From contig JAJNQB010000001.1 in NCBI GenBank assembly GCA_021155045.1, positions 62,001-126,000 on the forward strand: DNA of 64,000 nt, written 5' to 3'. Source of the stretch: Arcticibacter sp. Lineage in GTDB: Bacteria; Bacteroidota; Bacteroidia; 2-12-FULL-35-15. The first letter of the stretch is position 1, and the number at the start of each line of letters is the position of its first letter. The notes beneath the pieces are model-generated. The model made no database searches, was not told the DNA's origin, and saw only the letters and a list, made by a program, of their open reading frames with translations. Positions 48,520 through 57,573 of the stretch are shown here, piece by piece. A program made the translations under genes and the position numbers.

Positions 48520-48603
48520 GCAGATGCTGTATTGTGTAAATTAAAGAAAATATAACAAAAACAATATATCTAAAGGGCTTTCCAAATCGGCAAGCCCTTT
48601 TTT
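48483..48603 (+). promoter_or_regulatory. Histidine attenuator RNA (leader region)
   Basis: The leader holds the His-codon run, then alternative pairings I can draw by hand: ATACA-CATC (48483-48493, within the His codons) with GATG-TGTAT (48523-48532); and TGTATTGT (48528-48535) with ACAATATA (48561-48568). These share the same strand, so they are mutually exclusive. The terminator 5' arm begins at 48572, right after the second pairing. I have not found a compelling anti-terminator that directly opens the terminator stem, so the switching path is inferred, not shown. Confidence 0.6.
48572..48603 (+). terminator. Attenuator terminator before hisG
   Basis: AAAGGGCTT (48572-48580) pairs with AAGCCCTTT (48592-48600), loop of 11 bases, then T. 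It ends 15 bases before the hisG start; in a simple operon a terminator there would block hisG, which points to regulated readthrough. Confidence 0.9.
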
Positions 48604-48617
48604 ATTTATAAAAAAAT

Positions 48618-49478
48618 ATGAAAACAACATTAAAAATAGCTATTCAAAAATCTGGAAGATTAAACGAAGATTCTATAAAAATATTAAAAGAATCAGGAAT
48701 TGAGTTTAATAATGGATTAAATAAGTTAAAAGCAGATGCAATCAACTTTCCATTAGAAGTGTTTTTTTTAAGAGACGATGATATTCCTCAATATGTAGAA
48801 GATGGAGTTGCAGATATTGGTATTGTTGGAGAAAATGTCTTATTTGAAAAAAATAAAAATGTTTTTATAGTTGATAAGCTGGGTTTTGGTAAATGTAAAC
48901 TTTCTATTGCAATACCTAAAAATCAGAAATATAATGGTATCCAAGATTTAAATAAAAAAAGAATTGCAACAAGTTATTCATTTCTACTTACTAAATTTTT
49001 AAAAAAAAATAAAATAAATGCAGAAATTCACGAAATAAGCGGTTCGGTAGAAATTGCTCCAAGTATTGGTCTTGCAGATGCAGTATGCGATTTGGTTAGT
49101 TCGGGAAGTACACTTTTTACAAACGGACTGAAAGAAGTTGAAGTGATTTTTAATTCTCAGGCAGTTTTAATTTCGAATAATAAACTTCAAAAAGAGAAAC
49201 AATTAATATTAGAGAAGTTGTTGTTTAGAATTAATTCGGTAAAAAAATCGAAAAATAATAAATACATTCTTTTAAATGCACCCAATGAAAATTTAGATGC
49301 AATATGCAAAATATTGCCAGGCATGAAAAGCCCAACTATTTTACCTTTGGCGGAAAAAGGCTGGAGTTCGGTGCATAGTGTAGTTAATGAAAATGATTTT
49401 TGGGAAATAATTGAAAAATTAAAATCAAAGGGAGCTCAAGGAATTTTGGTTGTTCCAATTGAGAAAATGATTGTATAA
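48618..49478 (+). CDS. hisG: ATP phosphoribosyltransferase, long form
   Basis: 286 aa, cytosolic; first step of histidine synthesis, joining PRPP and ATP. The long form includes the catalytic double domain (LKIAIQKSGRLNEDSIKILKESG; DIGIVGENVLFE; VEIAPSIGLADAVCDLVSSGSTLFTNGLKEVE) and a C-terminal ACT-like regulatory domain (about 210-286, ending GILVVPIEKMIV), so it does not need HisZ and should be feedback-inhibited by histidine, as in the HisG-long family. It is the first gene after the attenuator. hisD starts 1 base past its stop. Confidence 0.97.
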   Translation: MKTTLKIAIQKSGRLNEDSIKILKESGIEFNNGLNKLKADAINFPLEVFFLRDDDIPQYVEDGVADIGIVGENVLFEKNKNVFIVDKLGFGKCKLSIAIPKNQKYNGIQDLNKKRIATSYSFLLTKFLKKNKINAEIHEISGSVEIAPSIGLADAVCDLVSSGSTLFTNGLKEVEVIFNSQAVLISNNKLQKEKQLILEKLLFRINSVKKSKNNKYILLNAPNENLDAICKILPGMKSPTILPLAEKGWSSVHSVVNENDFWEIIEKLKSKGAQGILVVPIEKMIV

Positions 49479-49479
49479 G

Positions 49480-50763
49480 ATGAAAACAATAAAATATCCA
49501 TTAAAATCAGATTGGATTGGTTTAATAAAAAGACCAATGCTTGATACTACTATGCTTGAAGGAGTAGTAAATAATATTTTGAATGATGTAAAACTAAATG
49601 GTGATCAAGCGATTAAAAAATTCACTAAACAATTTGATAAGGTTGAATTGAATAATATTCAAGTAGATAATGCTGAAATTGTTGAAGCAGAAAAAAATGT
49701 TTCAGACAAATTGAAACAAGCTATTCAGTTAGCTAAACTCAATATTGAAAAATTTCATACTTCACAAAAAGAAGATATTAAAATTATTGAAACGATATCT
49801 GGTGTTCAATGTTGGAGAAAATCAGTTGCTATTCAGAAAGTAGGTTTATATATACCAGGTGGTAGTGCACCTCTTTTTTCAACTATTTTAATGCTTGGAG
49901 TTCCTGCAATAATTGCTGGATGTGATGAAATTATTTTATGTACACCGCCAGATAAAAATGGAAAAATTAATGATGCTATTTTATATACTGCAAAGTTGGT
50001 CGGAATCACTATGATATTTAAAATTGGAGGAGCACAGGCGATTGGAGCAATGGCTTATGGCACCGAAAGCATTCCTAAAACATATAAAATATTTGGACCA
50101 GGAAATCAATTTGTTACTTGTGCAAAACAATTAGTAAACAAATTCGGAGTGGCTATTGATATGCCTGCTGGTCCTTCCGAATTAGCAATGCTTGTTGATG
50201 AAACTTGTATTCCTGAATATGTAGCAGCCGATTTGCTATCGCAAGCAGAACATGGAGAAGACTCACAAGTAATTTTAGTTTCAACCAATTATAGTGTAAT
50301 TGAAAAAATTAATGATGAACTAAAAATGCAAAAACAATTATTGCCAAGAAAAAATATTATAAATAAAGCATTAGAGAATAGTAAGGTAATTCTGGTTAAG
50401 AGTATAGATGAAGGAGTTGAGTTGTTGAATGAATATGCTCCTGAACACTTAATAATTGTTTGTAAGAATGAGAATATAGTCGCAGAAAAAATAAAAAATG
50501 CTGGTTCTGTTTTTATTGGAAATTATTCTTGTGAAAGTGCTGGAGATTATGCATCCGGAACAAATCATACTTTGCCTACTAATGGCTATGCAAAATCGTA
50601 CAGTGGGGTGTCATTAGATAGTTTTTATAAAAAAATTACTTTTCAAAAAATCAATGAACAAGGAATAAAAAACATAGGAAACGCCATTGAATTAATGGCG
50701 GAAGCAGAAGGCTTAGAAGCACATAAAAATGCGGTTACTGTTAGGTTGAATTCTTTAAAATAA
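49480..50763 (+). CDS. hisD: Histidinol dehydrogenase
   Basis: 427 aa zinc enzyme performing the last two steps, histidinol to histidine with 2 NAD. Visible: GLYIPGGSAPLFSTILMLGVPA (NAD site), FGPGNQFVTCAKQLV, DMPAGPSELAMLVDE, LLSQAEHGEDSQ (Gln/His zinc ligands), EYAPEHLIIV, and SAGDYASGTNHTLPTNGYAK (Asp zinc ligand). The start is the ATG giving MKTIKYPLKSDW. It is second in the operon and 6 bases from hisC. Confidence 0.97.
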   Translation: MKTIKYPLKSDWIGLIKRPMLDTTMLEGVVNNILNDVKLNGDQAIKKFTKQFDKVELNNIQVDNAEIVEAEKNVSDKLKQAIQLAKLNIEKFHTSQKEDIKIIETISGVQCWRKSVAIQKVGLYIPGGSAPLFSTILMLGVPAIIAGCDEIILCTPPDKNGKINDAILYTAKLVGITMIFKIGGAQAIGAMAYGTESIPKTYKIFGPGNQFVTCAKQLVNKFGVAIDMPAGPSELAMLVDETCIPEYVAADLLSQAEHGEDSQVILVSTNYSVIEKINDELKMQKQLLPRKNIINKALENSKVILVKSIDEGVELLNEYAPEHLIIVCKNENIVAEKIKNAGSVFIGNYSCESAGDYASGTNHTLPTNGYAKSYSGVSLDSFYKKITFQKINEQGIKNIGNAIELMAEAEGLEAHKNAVTVRLNSLK

Positions 50764-50769
50764 AATAAA

Positions 50770-51840
50770 ATGAAATTCGAATTAGATAAAATTACGAGAG
50801 AAAACATTAAAAAGCTTGTTCCTTATTCTTCAGCGAGAGATGAATACAAAGGTAATGAAGGAATATTTTTAGATGCAAACGAAAATTCTTTTGGTTCACC
50901 TATTGGTTCTGATATTGAATATGCAGAAAAATTAAACCGCTACCCAGATCCATTGCAACTGAACTTAAAAACAAAATTAAGTCAGGTAAAAGGCTTACCT
51001 ATAGAAAATATTTTTTTAGGAAATGGTAGTGACGAAGCAATTGATATTTTGTTTCGTGCTTTTTGCAATCCAGGAGTAGATAATATTATTGTTTGCCCTC
51101 CAACTTATGGAATGTATGAAGTGTCAGCAAATATAAATGATGTGGAAGTAAAAAAAGTTTCGTTAACTGAAAATGATTTTCAGTTGGATGTTGAAAAAAT
51201 AATAGCAACAATTGATGCGAATACAAAAATCATTTTTGTATGCTGCCCTAATAATCCAACTGGCAATGGTGTTGCGTGGAATTCTATAAAAAAAATTATT
51301 GAAAAATTCTCAGGAATTGTTATTGTTGATGAAGCGTATATAAATTTTGCAAATTATAGAAGTTTGATTTCCGAATTACCAAATTACCCAAATCTGGTAA
51401 TATTACAAACACTATCAAAAGCATGGGGCTTGGCAGGAATTAGAATAGGAATGGCTTTTGCTTCGGAACAAATTATTGATATTTTTAACAAAATAAAACC
51501 TCCCTATAATATTAATTACGTTTCTCAAAAAATTGCAATAAAAGCATTGAATAACATTAATCAAATGAACAACTGGATAAAAGAAATAGTTTTTGAAAGA
51601 GAGCAACTAAAATCTAAAATTGAAAAATTCCCTTTCGTTTTAAAAGTTTATCCTAGTGAAGCCAATTTTTTATTAGTAAAAACAACAAATGCGAATGAGA
51701 TTTATTCTTTTTTAAAATCAAAACAAATTATAGTAAGAAACAGAAATGCGGTTTCGCTCTGCGAAGGATGTATCCGTGTTACTGTTGGGACTAAGAGTGA
51801 AAATCAAAATTTATTAGAATCACTAAAACAATTTAACTGA
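50770..51840 (+). CDS. hisC: Histidinol-phosphate aminotransferase
   Basis: 356 aa PLP enzyme. Fold-type I blocks: DANENSFGSPIG, NRYPDPLQ, FLGNGSDEAIDILFRAF, CCPNNPTGNG, the PLP-Asp region IVIVDEAYINFA, and the Schiff-base Lys in TLSKAWGLAGIRIGMAF. The C-terminal Arg-containing region ends in GCIRVTVGT. It transaminates imidazole acetol phosphate with glutamate. hisB starts 6 bases after its stop. Confidence 0.97.
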   Translation: MKFELDKITRENIKKLVPYSSARDEYKGNEGIFLDANENSFGSPIGSDIEYAEKLNRYPDPLQLNLKTKLSQVKGLPIENIFLGNGSDEAIDILFRAFCNPGVDNIIVCPPTYGMYEVSANINDVEVKKVSLTENDFQLDVEKIIATIDANTKIIFVCCPNNPTGNGVAWNSIKKIIEKFSGIVIVDEAYINFANYRSLISELPNYPNLVILQTLSKAWGLAGIRIGMAFASEQIIDIFNKIKPPYNINYVSQKIAIKALNNINQMNNWIKEIVFEREQLKSKIEKFPFVLKVYPSEANFLLVKTTNANEIYSFLKSKQIIVRNRNAVSLCEGCIRVTVGTKSENQNLLESLKQFN

Positions 51841-51846
51841 CATAAA

Positions 51847-52956
51847 ATGGAAAAAATACTTTTTATCGATAGGGATGGAACATTAATTTGGGAGCCACCC
51901 AACACGTTTCAAATTGATAGTTTTGAAAAATTAAAATTTTTACCAGGTGTAATTACTTGGTTAGGAAAAATTGTTCGAGAGTTGGATTACAAACTAGTAA
52001 TGGTAACAAATCAAGATGGCTTGGGTACAGAAATTTATCCAGAACATACATTTTTGCCCGTGCAAAACTTTCTTATTCAAACATTGGCATCCGAAGGGAT
52101 TGTGTTTTCTGAAATTTGTATTGATAAATCATTTGAATCTGAAAATAAACCAACTCGAAAACCCAATACAGGAATGCTTACTACTTATTTATCGGGCAAT
52201 TACGATTTAAAAAATTCTTTTGTAATTGGCGATAGAATCACTGATGTAAAGCTTGCAAAAAATATAGGTTCAAAATCTATTTTAATAAAAAATTATGATA
52301 GCGCAATTGGATTTGAAAATGATATTTCAGCTATAGTAAATGATTGGGAAGAGATTTACAATTTTTTAAAATTGCCAGCAAGAAAAGCCGAACACATTAG
52401 ACATACAAATGAAACAAAAATTTCTATTGAACTAAATTTAGATGGTTCGGGGAATTCTAAAATTAATACTGGGATTCCATTTTTTGATCACATGCTAGAA
52501 CAAATTGCTAAACATGGAAATATTGATTTGTTAATTGAAGCGAAAGGCGATTTACAAATCGATGAACATCATACCATCGAAGACGTTGGAATTGCTTTAG
52601 GAGAAATATTTTTAGCAGCATTAGGCGATAAAAAAGGAATAGAACGCTATGGCTTTGTATTGCCCATGGATGATTGTTTAGCTCAAGTTGCCTTAGATTT
52701 TGGAGGCAGAAGTTGGATTGTTTGGGATGCAGAATTTAAAAGAGAAAAAATTGGCGAAATGCCAACTGAAATGTTTTTTCATTTTTTTAAATCTTATAGC
52801 GATGCGGCAAAATGCAATTTGAACATTAAAGTTGAAGGACAAAATGAGCATCATAAAATAGAGTCAATTTTTAAAGCCTTCGCAAAATCAATAAAAATGG
52901 CAATAAAAAGAGACCAAAATAATATGACATTACCAAGTACAAAAGGAATCATTTAA
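51847..52956 (+). CDS. hisB: Bifunctional histidinol-phosphatase / IGP dehydratase
   Basis: 369 aa. N-terminal HAD phosphatase ([39 protein letters not shown]; residues about 1-165) fused to IGP dehydratase (residues about 180-369; [50 protein letters not shown], with Mn-binding His/Glu pairs). The Cys/His zinc loop before the RKP motif in the enteric HisB is absent here ([18 protein letters not shown]), which I recall as normal in this phylum. hisH overlaps the stop codon by one base. Confidence 0.96.
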   Translation: MEKILFIDRDGTLIWEPPNTFQIDSFEKLKFLPGVITWLGKIVRELDYKLVMVTNQDGLGTEIYPEHTFLPVQNFLIQTLASEGIVFSEICIDKSFESENKPTRKPNTGMLTTYLSGNYDLKNSFVIGDRITDVKLAKNIGSKSILIKNYDSAIGFENDISAIVNDWEEIYNFLKLPARKAEHIRHTNETKISIELNLDGSGNSKINTGIPFFDHMLEQIAKHGNIDLLIEAKGDLQIDEHHTIEDVGIALGEIFLAALGDKKGIERYGFVLPMDDCLAQVALDFGGRSWIVWDAEFKREKIGEMPTEMFFHFFKSYSDAAKCNLNIKVEGQNEHHKIESIFKAFAKSIKMAIKRDQNNMTLPSTKGII

Positions 52957-53549
52957 TGAAAGTAGCAATTTTAAAATATAATGCAGGAAATGTTCAATCT
53001 GTGAAATTTGCTCTAGAACGATTAGATTTATTTCCAATTGTTACAGATAAAGTAGATGAATTACTCTCATCTGAAAAAATAATTTTGCCGGGTGTTGGCG
53101 AAGCAAGTTCTGCAATGAATTATTTAAGAGAACGAAATTTAGATAAGTTGATTCTGTCCTTGAAACAACCAATACTTGGAATTTGTTTAGGAATGCAATT
53201 GATGTGTGAATATTCGGAGGAAGGAAATACTGAGTGTTTGGGAGTTTTTAATTCTAAAGTCAAAAAATTTGAAACTCTAAATAATGAAAAATTAAAAGTG
53301 CCTCAGATTGGATGGAACACAATTAATAATCTAAAGTCTGATTTATTTAAAGGGATAAATGAAAATGAATTCATGTATTTTGTGCATAGTTATTATGCTG
53401 AAAAATCAAATGATATAATTGCAAGTACAAATTATGGCATCGATTACAGTTCGGCATTACAAAAAAATAATTTTTATGCTGTTCAGTTTCACCCTGAAAA
53501 ATCGAGTGATGCAGGGCAATTGATATTAAAAAATTTTTTGAATTTATGA
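52956..53549 (+). CDS. hisH: Imidazole glycerol phosphate synthase glutaminase subunit
   Basis: 197 aa class I glutaminase that feeds ammonia to HisF. KYNAGNVQSVKFALERL at the start; nucleophile Cys in GICLGMQLMCEYSEEG; His-Glu in VQFHPEKSSDAGQLILKNF. It overlaps hisB by one base (TAATG) and hisA by 4 (ATGA), consistent with translational coupling with its partners. Confidence 0.97.
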   Translation: MKVAILKYNAGNVQSVKFALERLDLFPIVTDKVDELLSSEKIILPGVGEASSAMNYLRERNLDKLILSLKQPILGICLGMQLMCEYSEEGNTECLGVFNSKVKKFETLNNEKLKVPQIGWNTINNLKSDLFKGINENEFMYFVHSYYAEKSNDIIASTNYGIDYSSALQKNNFYAVQFHPEKSSDAGQLILKNFLNL

Positions 53550-54265
53550 TAGAAATAATTCCGGCAATTGACATAATAGAAGGGAAGTGTGTAAGACTTT
53601 CTCAAGGTGATTATGCTCAAAAAACTGTTTACAATGAACAACCATTGGAAGTTGCCAAAATGTTTGAAGGCATTGGAATAAAACGATTGCATTTAGTCGA
53701 TTTAGATGGTGCAAAAAAAGGGTCGGTTGTAAATCAAAAAACGTTGGAACAAATTGCCTCACAAACAAAATTGATAATTGATTTTGGTGGTGGAATAAAA
53801 ACGGATTCAACTATTCAGTCTGTTTTTGATGCGGGTGCCTCCATAGCAACAATTGGCAGTGTTGCTGTTACCAACAAAGACTTGTTTTATTCATGGATAA
53901 AAAAGTATGGGGCTCAAAAAATAATGTTGGGAGCCGATGTAAAAGACGAAAAAATTGCAATAGGAGGATGGTTAGAAAATACAAATATTTCGATTGAAAA
54001 TTTTATAAAAAAAAATTTAGACTTCGGAATTACGAATATTTTTTGTACGGATATTTCTAAAGATGGATTGCTACAAGGTCCATCTTTTGATGTGTACAAA
54101 AAAATAATAGCACAATTTAAAACCCTTAATTTAATTGCTAGTGGAGGGGTTTCTTGTGCCAATGATTTGATAGAATTAGAAAAAATAGGTTGTTCAGGAG
54201 TAATCATTGGAAAGGCTATTTATGAAGGAAGAATAAAATTAAATGAGTTAAAAACATACTTATAA
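53546..54265 (+). CDS. hisA: ProFAR isomerase
   Basis: 239 aa TIM barrel that opens the ribose of ProFAR (Amadori rearrangement). Catalytic Asp8 in IIPAIDIIEGKCVRLSQGDY; acid Asp in FCTDISKDGLLQGPSF; phosphate loops DFGGGIKTD and ASGGVSC. It starts within hisH (ATGA overlap) and ends directly before hisF with no gap. It is a paralogue of HisF. Confidence 0.97.
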   Translation: MIEIIPAIDIIEGKCVRLSQGDYAQKTVYNEQPLEVAKMFEGIGIKRLHLVDLDGAKKGSVVNQKTLEQIASQTKLIIDFGGGIKTDSTIQSVFDAGASIATIGSVAVTNKDLFYSWIKKYGAQKIMLGADVKDEKIAIGGWLENTNISIENFIKKNLDFGITNIFCTDISKDGLLQGPSFDVYKKIIAQFKTLNLIASGGVSCANDLIELEKIGCSGVIIGKAIYEGRIKLNELKTYL

Positions 54266-55021
54266 ATGTTAACAAAACGAATTATTCCTTGTTTAGATAT
54301 CAAAGATGGACGAACAGTTAAAGGTGTAAACTTTGAAAATGTTTGCGATGCCGGAGATCCTGTTGAATTAGCAATTGAATACGCTAAGCAAGGTGCAGAT
54401 GAATTGGTTTTTTTAGATATTACTGCAACCAATGAAAACCGAAAAACATTTTCTGAACTTGTTACAAAAATTGCAAAACACATAAATATACCTTTTACTG
54501 TTGGTGGAGGAATCAATTCAGTTGAAGATGTTTCTGTTTTATTAAATGCTGGTGCAGATAAAGTATCCATTAATACTGCTGCTTTCAAAAATCCACAATT
54601 AATAAATAACATAGCAAGTCAATTTGGAAGCCAGTGTGTTGTTGTGGCTATTGATATAAAATTTCAAGAGAATGATTGGTATGTATATTTAAATGGTGGT
54701 AAAATAAAAACAAATACTAAAGCGATTGATTGGGCTAAAAGTGTTGTGAAATCGGGTGCAGGAGAAATCCTTTTAACATCAATGAATAACGATGGAACTA
54801 AAAAAGGATTCGCCAATGAAATAACCAAACAAATATCTGAACAGGTAAGCGTACCTGTAATTGCTAGTGGTGGAGCAGGAACAATGCAGCATTTTAAAGA
54901 TGCTTTTGTTGATGGTAAAGCAGATGCTGTATTAGCAGCAAGTGTTTTTCATTACAAAGAAATTAGTATTCAAAAATTAAAAACATATTTATTTAACGAA
55001 AAAATAGAAGTAAGAATATGA
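54266..55021 (+). CDS. hisF: Imidazole glycerol phosphate synthase cyclase subunit
   Basis: 251 aa TIM barrel; closes the imidazole ring with ammonia from HisH, releasing [24 protein letters not shown] (Asp11), [19 protein letters not shown]-like VVAIDIKFQ, and [14 protein letters not shown] (catalytic Asp130-equivalent). The phosphate loops GGGI and ASGGAG are intact. It abuts hisA and overlaps hisIE by 4 bases (ATGA). Confidence 0.97.
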   Translation: MLTKRIIPCLDIKDGRTVKGVNFENVCDAGDPVELAIEYAKQGADELVFLDITATNENRKTFSELVTKIAKHINIPFTVGGGINSVEDVSVLLNAGADKVSINTAAFKNPQLINNIASQFGSQCVVVAIDIKFQENDWYVYLNGGKIKTNTKAIDWAKSVVKSGAGEILLTSMNNDGTKKGFANEITKQISEQVSVPVIASGGAGTMQHFKDAFVDGKADAVLAASVFHYKEISIQKLKTYLFNEKIEVRI

Positions 55022-55617
55022 AACCAAATTTTACTAAAGATTCAGATGGACTTATTCCGGCAATCATTCAAGATGAAAAAACAAATGTAGTGCTGATGCA
55101 AGGCTACATGAATGAGGAAGCATTTGCAAAAACGCAATCTGAGAAACGTGTTACTTTTTTCTCTCGCTCAAAAAATAGGTTGTGGACAAAAGGGGAAGAA
55201 AGCGGTAATTTTTTGGATGTTTTAGAAATTAAGTTAGATTGTGATAAAGATTCAATTTTGATAAAAGTAAAGCCTAGCGGACCCGTTTGTCATACTGGAA
55301 GCGATACCTGTTATAATGAATCTAACACATCGCAGGATATTATCAATAAAATAGAGCAAATCATTAAGCAAAGAAAGGAGAACCCTATAGAAAGCTCTTA
55401 TACATCTTCACTTTTTAAAAAAGGAATAAATAAAATCGCTCAAAAAGTAGGAGAGGAAGCAGTAGAGCTAGTTATTGAAGCAAAAGATAATAATGATGAT
55501 TTGTTTCTAAATGAAGCCGCAGACCTGTTTTTTCATTATTTGGTGCTTTTAAGCGCAAAAGGTTTTCAGTTTACAGATATTGAAAAAGTGCTAAGCGCAA
55601 GACATAAAAATGCTTAA
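55018..55617 (+). CDS. hisIE: Bifunctional PR-AMP cyclohydrolase / PR-ATP pyrophosphatase
   Basis: 199 aa. N-terminal HisI (about 1-110; [47 protein letters not shown] with zinc Cys) and C-terminal HisE (about 115-199; [28 protein letters not shown]). These perform steps 2 and 3 of the pathway. It is the last his gene; a gap of about 108 bp leads to the SiaB-like gene with no strong terminator, so readthrough is possible. Confidence 0.97.
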   Translation: MKPNFTKDSDGLIPAIIQDEKTNVVLMQGYMNEEAFAKTQSEKRVTFFSRSKNRLWTKGEESGNFLDVLEIKLDCDKDSILIKVKPSGPVCHTGSDTCYNESNTSQDIINKIEQIIKQRKENPIESSYTSSLFKKGINKIAQKVGEEAVELVIEAKDNNDDLFLNEAADLFFHYLVLLSAKGFQFTDIEKVLSARHKNA

Positions 55618-55725
55618 AAAACAAAAATCAGCTATAAAAGCGTAGTTTCTTTTGATTTTTTTCGTATAATTGGGGTAATTTTACATTTAATAACTATTAT
55701 TTTTTCAGAATAAGAGCAAGTTTTT

Positions 55726-56304
55726 ATGGATTTAAATAAGAGCGGATCCGTTGAAGAATCGATTTTTACTGCCAAGGTTAGTAGCATAAAAAGTGCTTAT
55801 TCAGCTGCAGATAGTAAAATAATAGTTTCTCATATTGGCGAATTAGACCAAAATAAAGTTAATTCTATTTCATCTTTAGTTGAAACTCAAATGGAATATT
55901 TGGGTGTTAGCAAAAGTGCTGTAAAAAGAATATTTAATATTGTTATTGAAACATTACAAAATATTTGTTTGCATGGCGAAAAAGATAATAATGGTTATCA
56001 AATGACTTACTTTATTATTGGTAAAATACAAAATGATTTTACCATATTTTCAGGTAATATAATAACCAATTTAATGGCCGAAAAATTGAATAAACGGTTA
56101 AATTCAATCAAGTCTTTAAGCGACACTGATTTAAAAAAGCAGTATATAGAAGTACTTTCAAATGGTGAACTTTCTGCTAAAGGTGGAGCTGGATTAGGAT
56201 TTTTAACAATAGCATTAAAATCAAGCAATAATATCGATTTCGAATTCCAAATGCTTAATAAAGAATATTCATTATTTTCATTACAATCTAAAGTGTCGGG
56301 CTAA
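55726..56304 (+). CDS. SiaB family protein kinase (DUF6272)
   Basis: 192 aa, cytosolic. GHKL-like kinase fold of partner-switching systems: FNIVIETLQNICLHGE (N-box Asn with adjacent Glu), the glycine-rich KGGAGLGFLTIALKSS (G-box), and C-terminal strands. SiaB in Pseudomonas phosphorylates the small protein SiaC to control a diguanylate cyclase. Its neighbour at 56306 is the matching SiaC-like protein, one base away, so the pair is a two-gene module. The phosphatase and the output enzyme are absent. Confidence 0.8.
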   Translation: MDLNKSGSVEESIFTAKVSSIKSAYSAADSKIIVSHIGELDQNKVNSISSLVETQMEYLGVSKSAVKRIFNIVIETLQNICLHGEKDNNGYQMTYFIIGKIQNDFTIFSGNIITNLMAEKLNKRLNSIKSLSDTDLKKQYIEVLSNGELSAKGGAGLGFLTIALKSSNNIDFEFQMLNKEYSLFSLQSKVSG

Positions 56305-56305
56305 A

Positions 56306-56680
56306 ATGAACAGATTAGAAATAAAAGAAACAAACAATACCCCTCATATTATTATGGATGCTGCTTCTAGCTCTGTTTTAATTGAAGGGAAGTCCTTTCC
56401 GGAAGATAGCAAAGAATTTTACAAATCAGTTGTGGACTGGATTGATAATTTAAAAATTTCTAATCCGAAAGAGCTAACCATAACCATTAACTTGTTTTAT
56501 TTAAGTTCCTCTTCCATAATATCAATCAAACAATTATTAATGAAAATTGAAGAGATGAAAAATAATGGAGTAAAAACTAAAATTGTTTGGTGTTTTGATG
56601 ATGATGATGATGATATCAAAAAAACAGGAGAAGATTACGCTAGACTTACAAGTTTAGAATTTGAGTTTAAAATAAATTAG
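56306..56680 (+). CDS. SiaC family regulatory protein (DUF1987)
   Basis: 124 aa, cytosolic, anti-anti-sigma-like fold. PHIIMDAASSSVLIEGKSFPEDSKEFY and TITINLFYLSSSSIISIKQLLMKIE are DUF1987 signatures; the serines after FYLSS are where the Thr/Ser phosphorylated by SiaB sits in the characterised family. The tail has DDDDDD (six consecutive Asp), an odd acidic patch. It is co-transcribed with the SiaB-like kinase and ended by a terminator. The partner it controls is not in the window. Confidence 0.82.
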   Translation: MNRLEIKETNNTPHIIMDAASSSVLIEGKSFPEDSKEFYKSVVDWIDNLKISNPKELTITINLFYLSSSSIISIKQLLMKIEEMKNNGVKTKIVWCFDDDDDDIKKTGEDYARLTSLEFEFKIN

Positions 56681-56700
56681 TATTGAAAATAGCAAAATTT

Positions 56701-56732
56701 AAAAACGTCTCGGAATTTCTGGGACGTTTTTT
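56701..56732 (+). terminator. Intrinsic terminator after the SiaBC-like pair
   Basis: AAAAACGTC / GACGTTTTT with two further pairs and a 9-base loop, then a T run. Confidence 0.85.
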
Positions 56733-56766
56733 GTATAAAACAGTTAAATAAATAAAACCTAAAAAA

Positions 56767-57171
56767 ATGAAAACAGATTTGTACACAAAAGTAGTTCTAA
56801 CAACCATAGCCATTGCATTGGTTGTTTTAGTTTTTAAAAACAATACAATTCTTAATGAAGCTCAGGCAGAAAAACCCAACTTTAACAAATATGCTAGTAT
56901 TCCTATAAACGAGGACGGTTCAATTAATGTAAGAATGATGGCAGATATGGATGTAAATATTAAAAGCCTTGGAGGTAGCAGTATTTATGGAGCATTACCA
57001 ATTAATATTAAAGAATTGGGCGGAAGTAGCTTTTATGGTAATGGTTTACCCGTTAATTTAAAAGAATTTGGAGGAAGCTCCGTAAATAATAGCTCAGGAA
57101 TACCCGTTAATATTGAAAGTGTTGATGGAATGAGTGTTTATAGCGCTGTTCCTGTTAAAGAAATTAAATAA
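56767..57171 (+). CDS. Membrane-anchored GGSS-repeat protein
   Basis: 134 aa. N-terminal transmembrane helix (YTKVVLTTIAIALVVLVF) and no signal cleavage site, then about four imperfect repeats of some 17 residues: VNIKSLGGSSIYG, INIKELGGSSFYG, VNLKEFGGSSVNN, VNIESVDGMSVYS. The repeat pattern xPVNIKELGGSSxYG gives one beta strand per unit, which suggests a small beta-helix or surface stalk. YTKxVLTxIAIAL-type N-termini occur in other small proteins of unknown function. No function is known to me. Confidence 0.6.
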   Translation: MKTDLYTKVVLTTIAIALVVLVFKNNTILNEAQAEKPNFNKYASIPINEDGSINVRMMADMDVNIKSLGGSSIYGALPINIKELGGSSFYGNGLPVNLKEFGGSSVNNSSGIPVNIESVDGMSVYSAVPVKEIK

Positions 57172-57278
57172 TAATGATTTTTGTCACTTATTTCATAATA
57201 ACTTGATTATCAATAATGTAATATTGTGAACAAATTTAAAAAATCTTACTAATTTTTAAATTAAAACGGTTTTTTTAA

Positions 57279-57286
57279 TACATTTG
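57279..57286 (+). promoter_or_regulatory. -7 box TACATTTG before the tandem lipoproteins
   Basis: Exact TAnnTTTG; the first lipoprotein ATG is 32 bases downstream. No terminator is visible between the three genes, so this may drive all of them. Confidence 0.5.
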
Positions 57287-57318
57287 CCTCATTACTAACC
57301 AAAAAAAATTAAACAAAA

Positions 57319-57540
57319 ATGAAAAAACTATTAATCGTTGCTGTTGTTGCTGTAGCATCATTAGCATCTTGTAAAAAAGATTACACTTGTACTTGCACAA
57401 CCTCTGCTGCTGGGTTTACAGGAACTCCTCAAGTTACAACCTACCCTAAAGCAAAAAAATCTGCTGCTAGAGCAAATTGCCTGAGTTCAACAGAAACACA
57501 AGGAGGAGTTGTTTATACTACAACTTGTGAATTGAAATAA
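57319..57540 (+). CDS. Cys-rich small lipoprotein, tandem copy 1
   Basis: 73 aa. Signal with lipobox SLASC followed by KKD, then a short mature domain with CTCT near the start, a middle Cys (ANCLSS) and a terminal TTCELK: four cysteines after the lipidated one, enough for two disulfides. It shares the N-terminal 30 residues and the end (TTTCELK) with the next two genes. Family unknown to me; it is probably exported to the cell surface. Confidence 0.75.
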   Translation: MKKLLIVAVVAVASLASCKKDYTCTCTTSAAGFTGTPQVTTYPKAKKSAARANCLSSTETQGGVVYTTTCELK

Positions 57541-57573
57541 TTAAACTATTAAATCTATAAAAAATAAAAACAC

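Noticed and set aside
52100..52160. Loss of the Cys/His zinc loop of HisB phosphatase as an oddity
   Set aside because: HisB of Bacteroidota commonly lacks this loop as far as I recall; HAD catalytic residues are kept.
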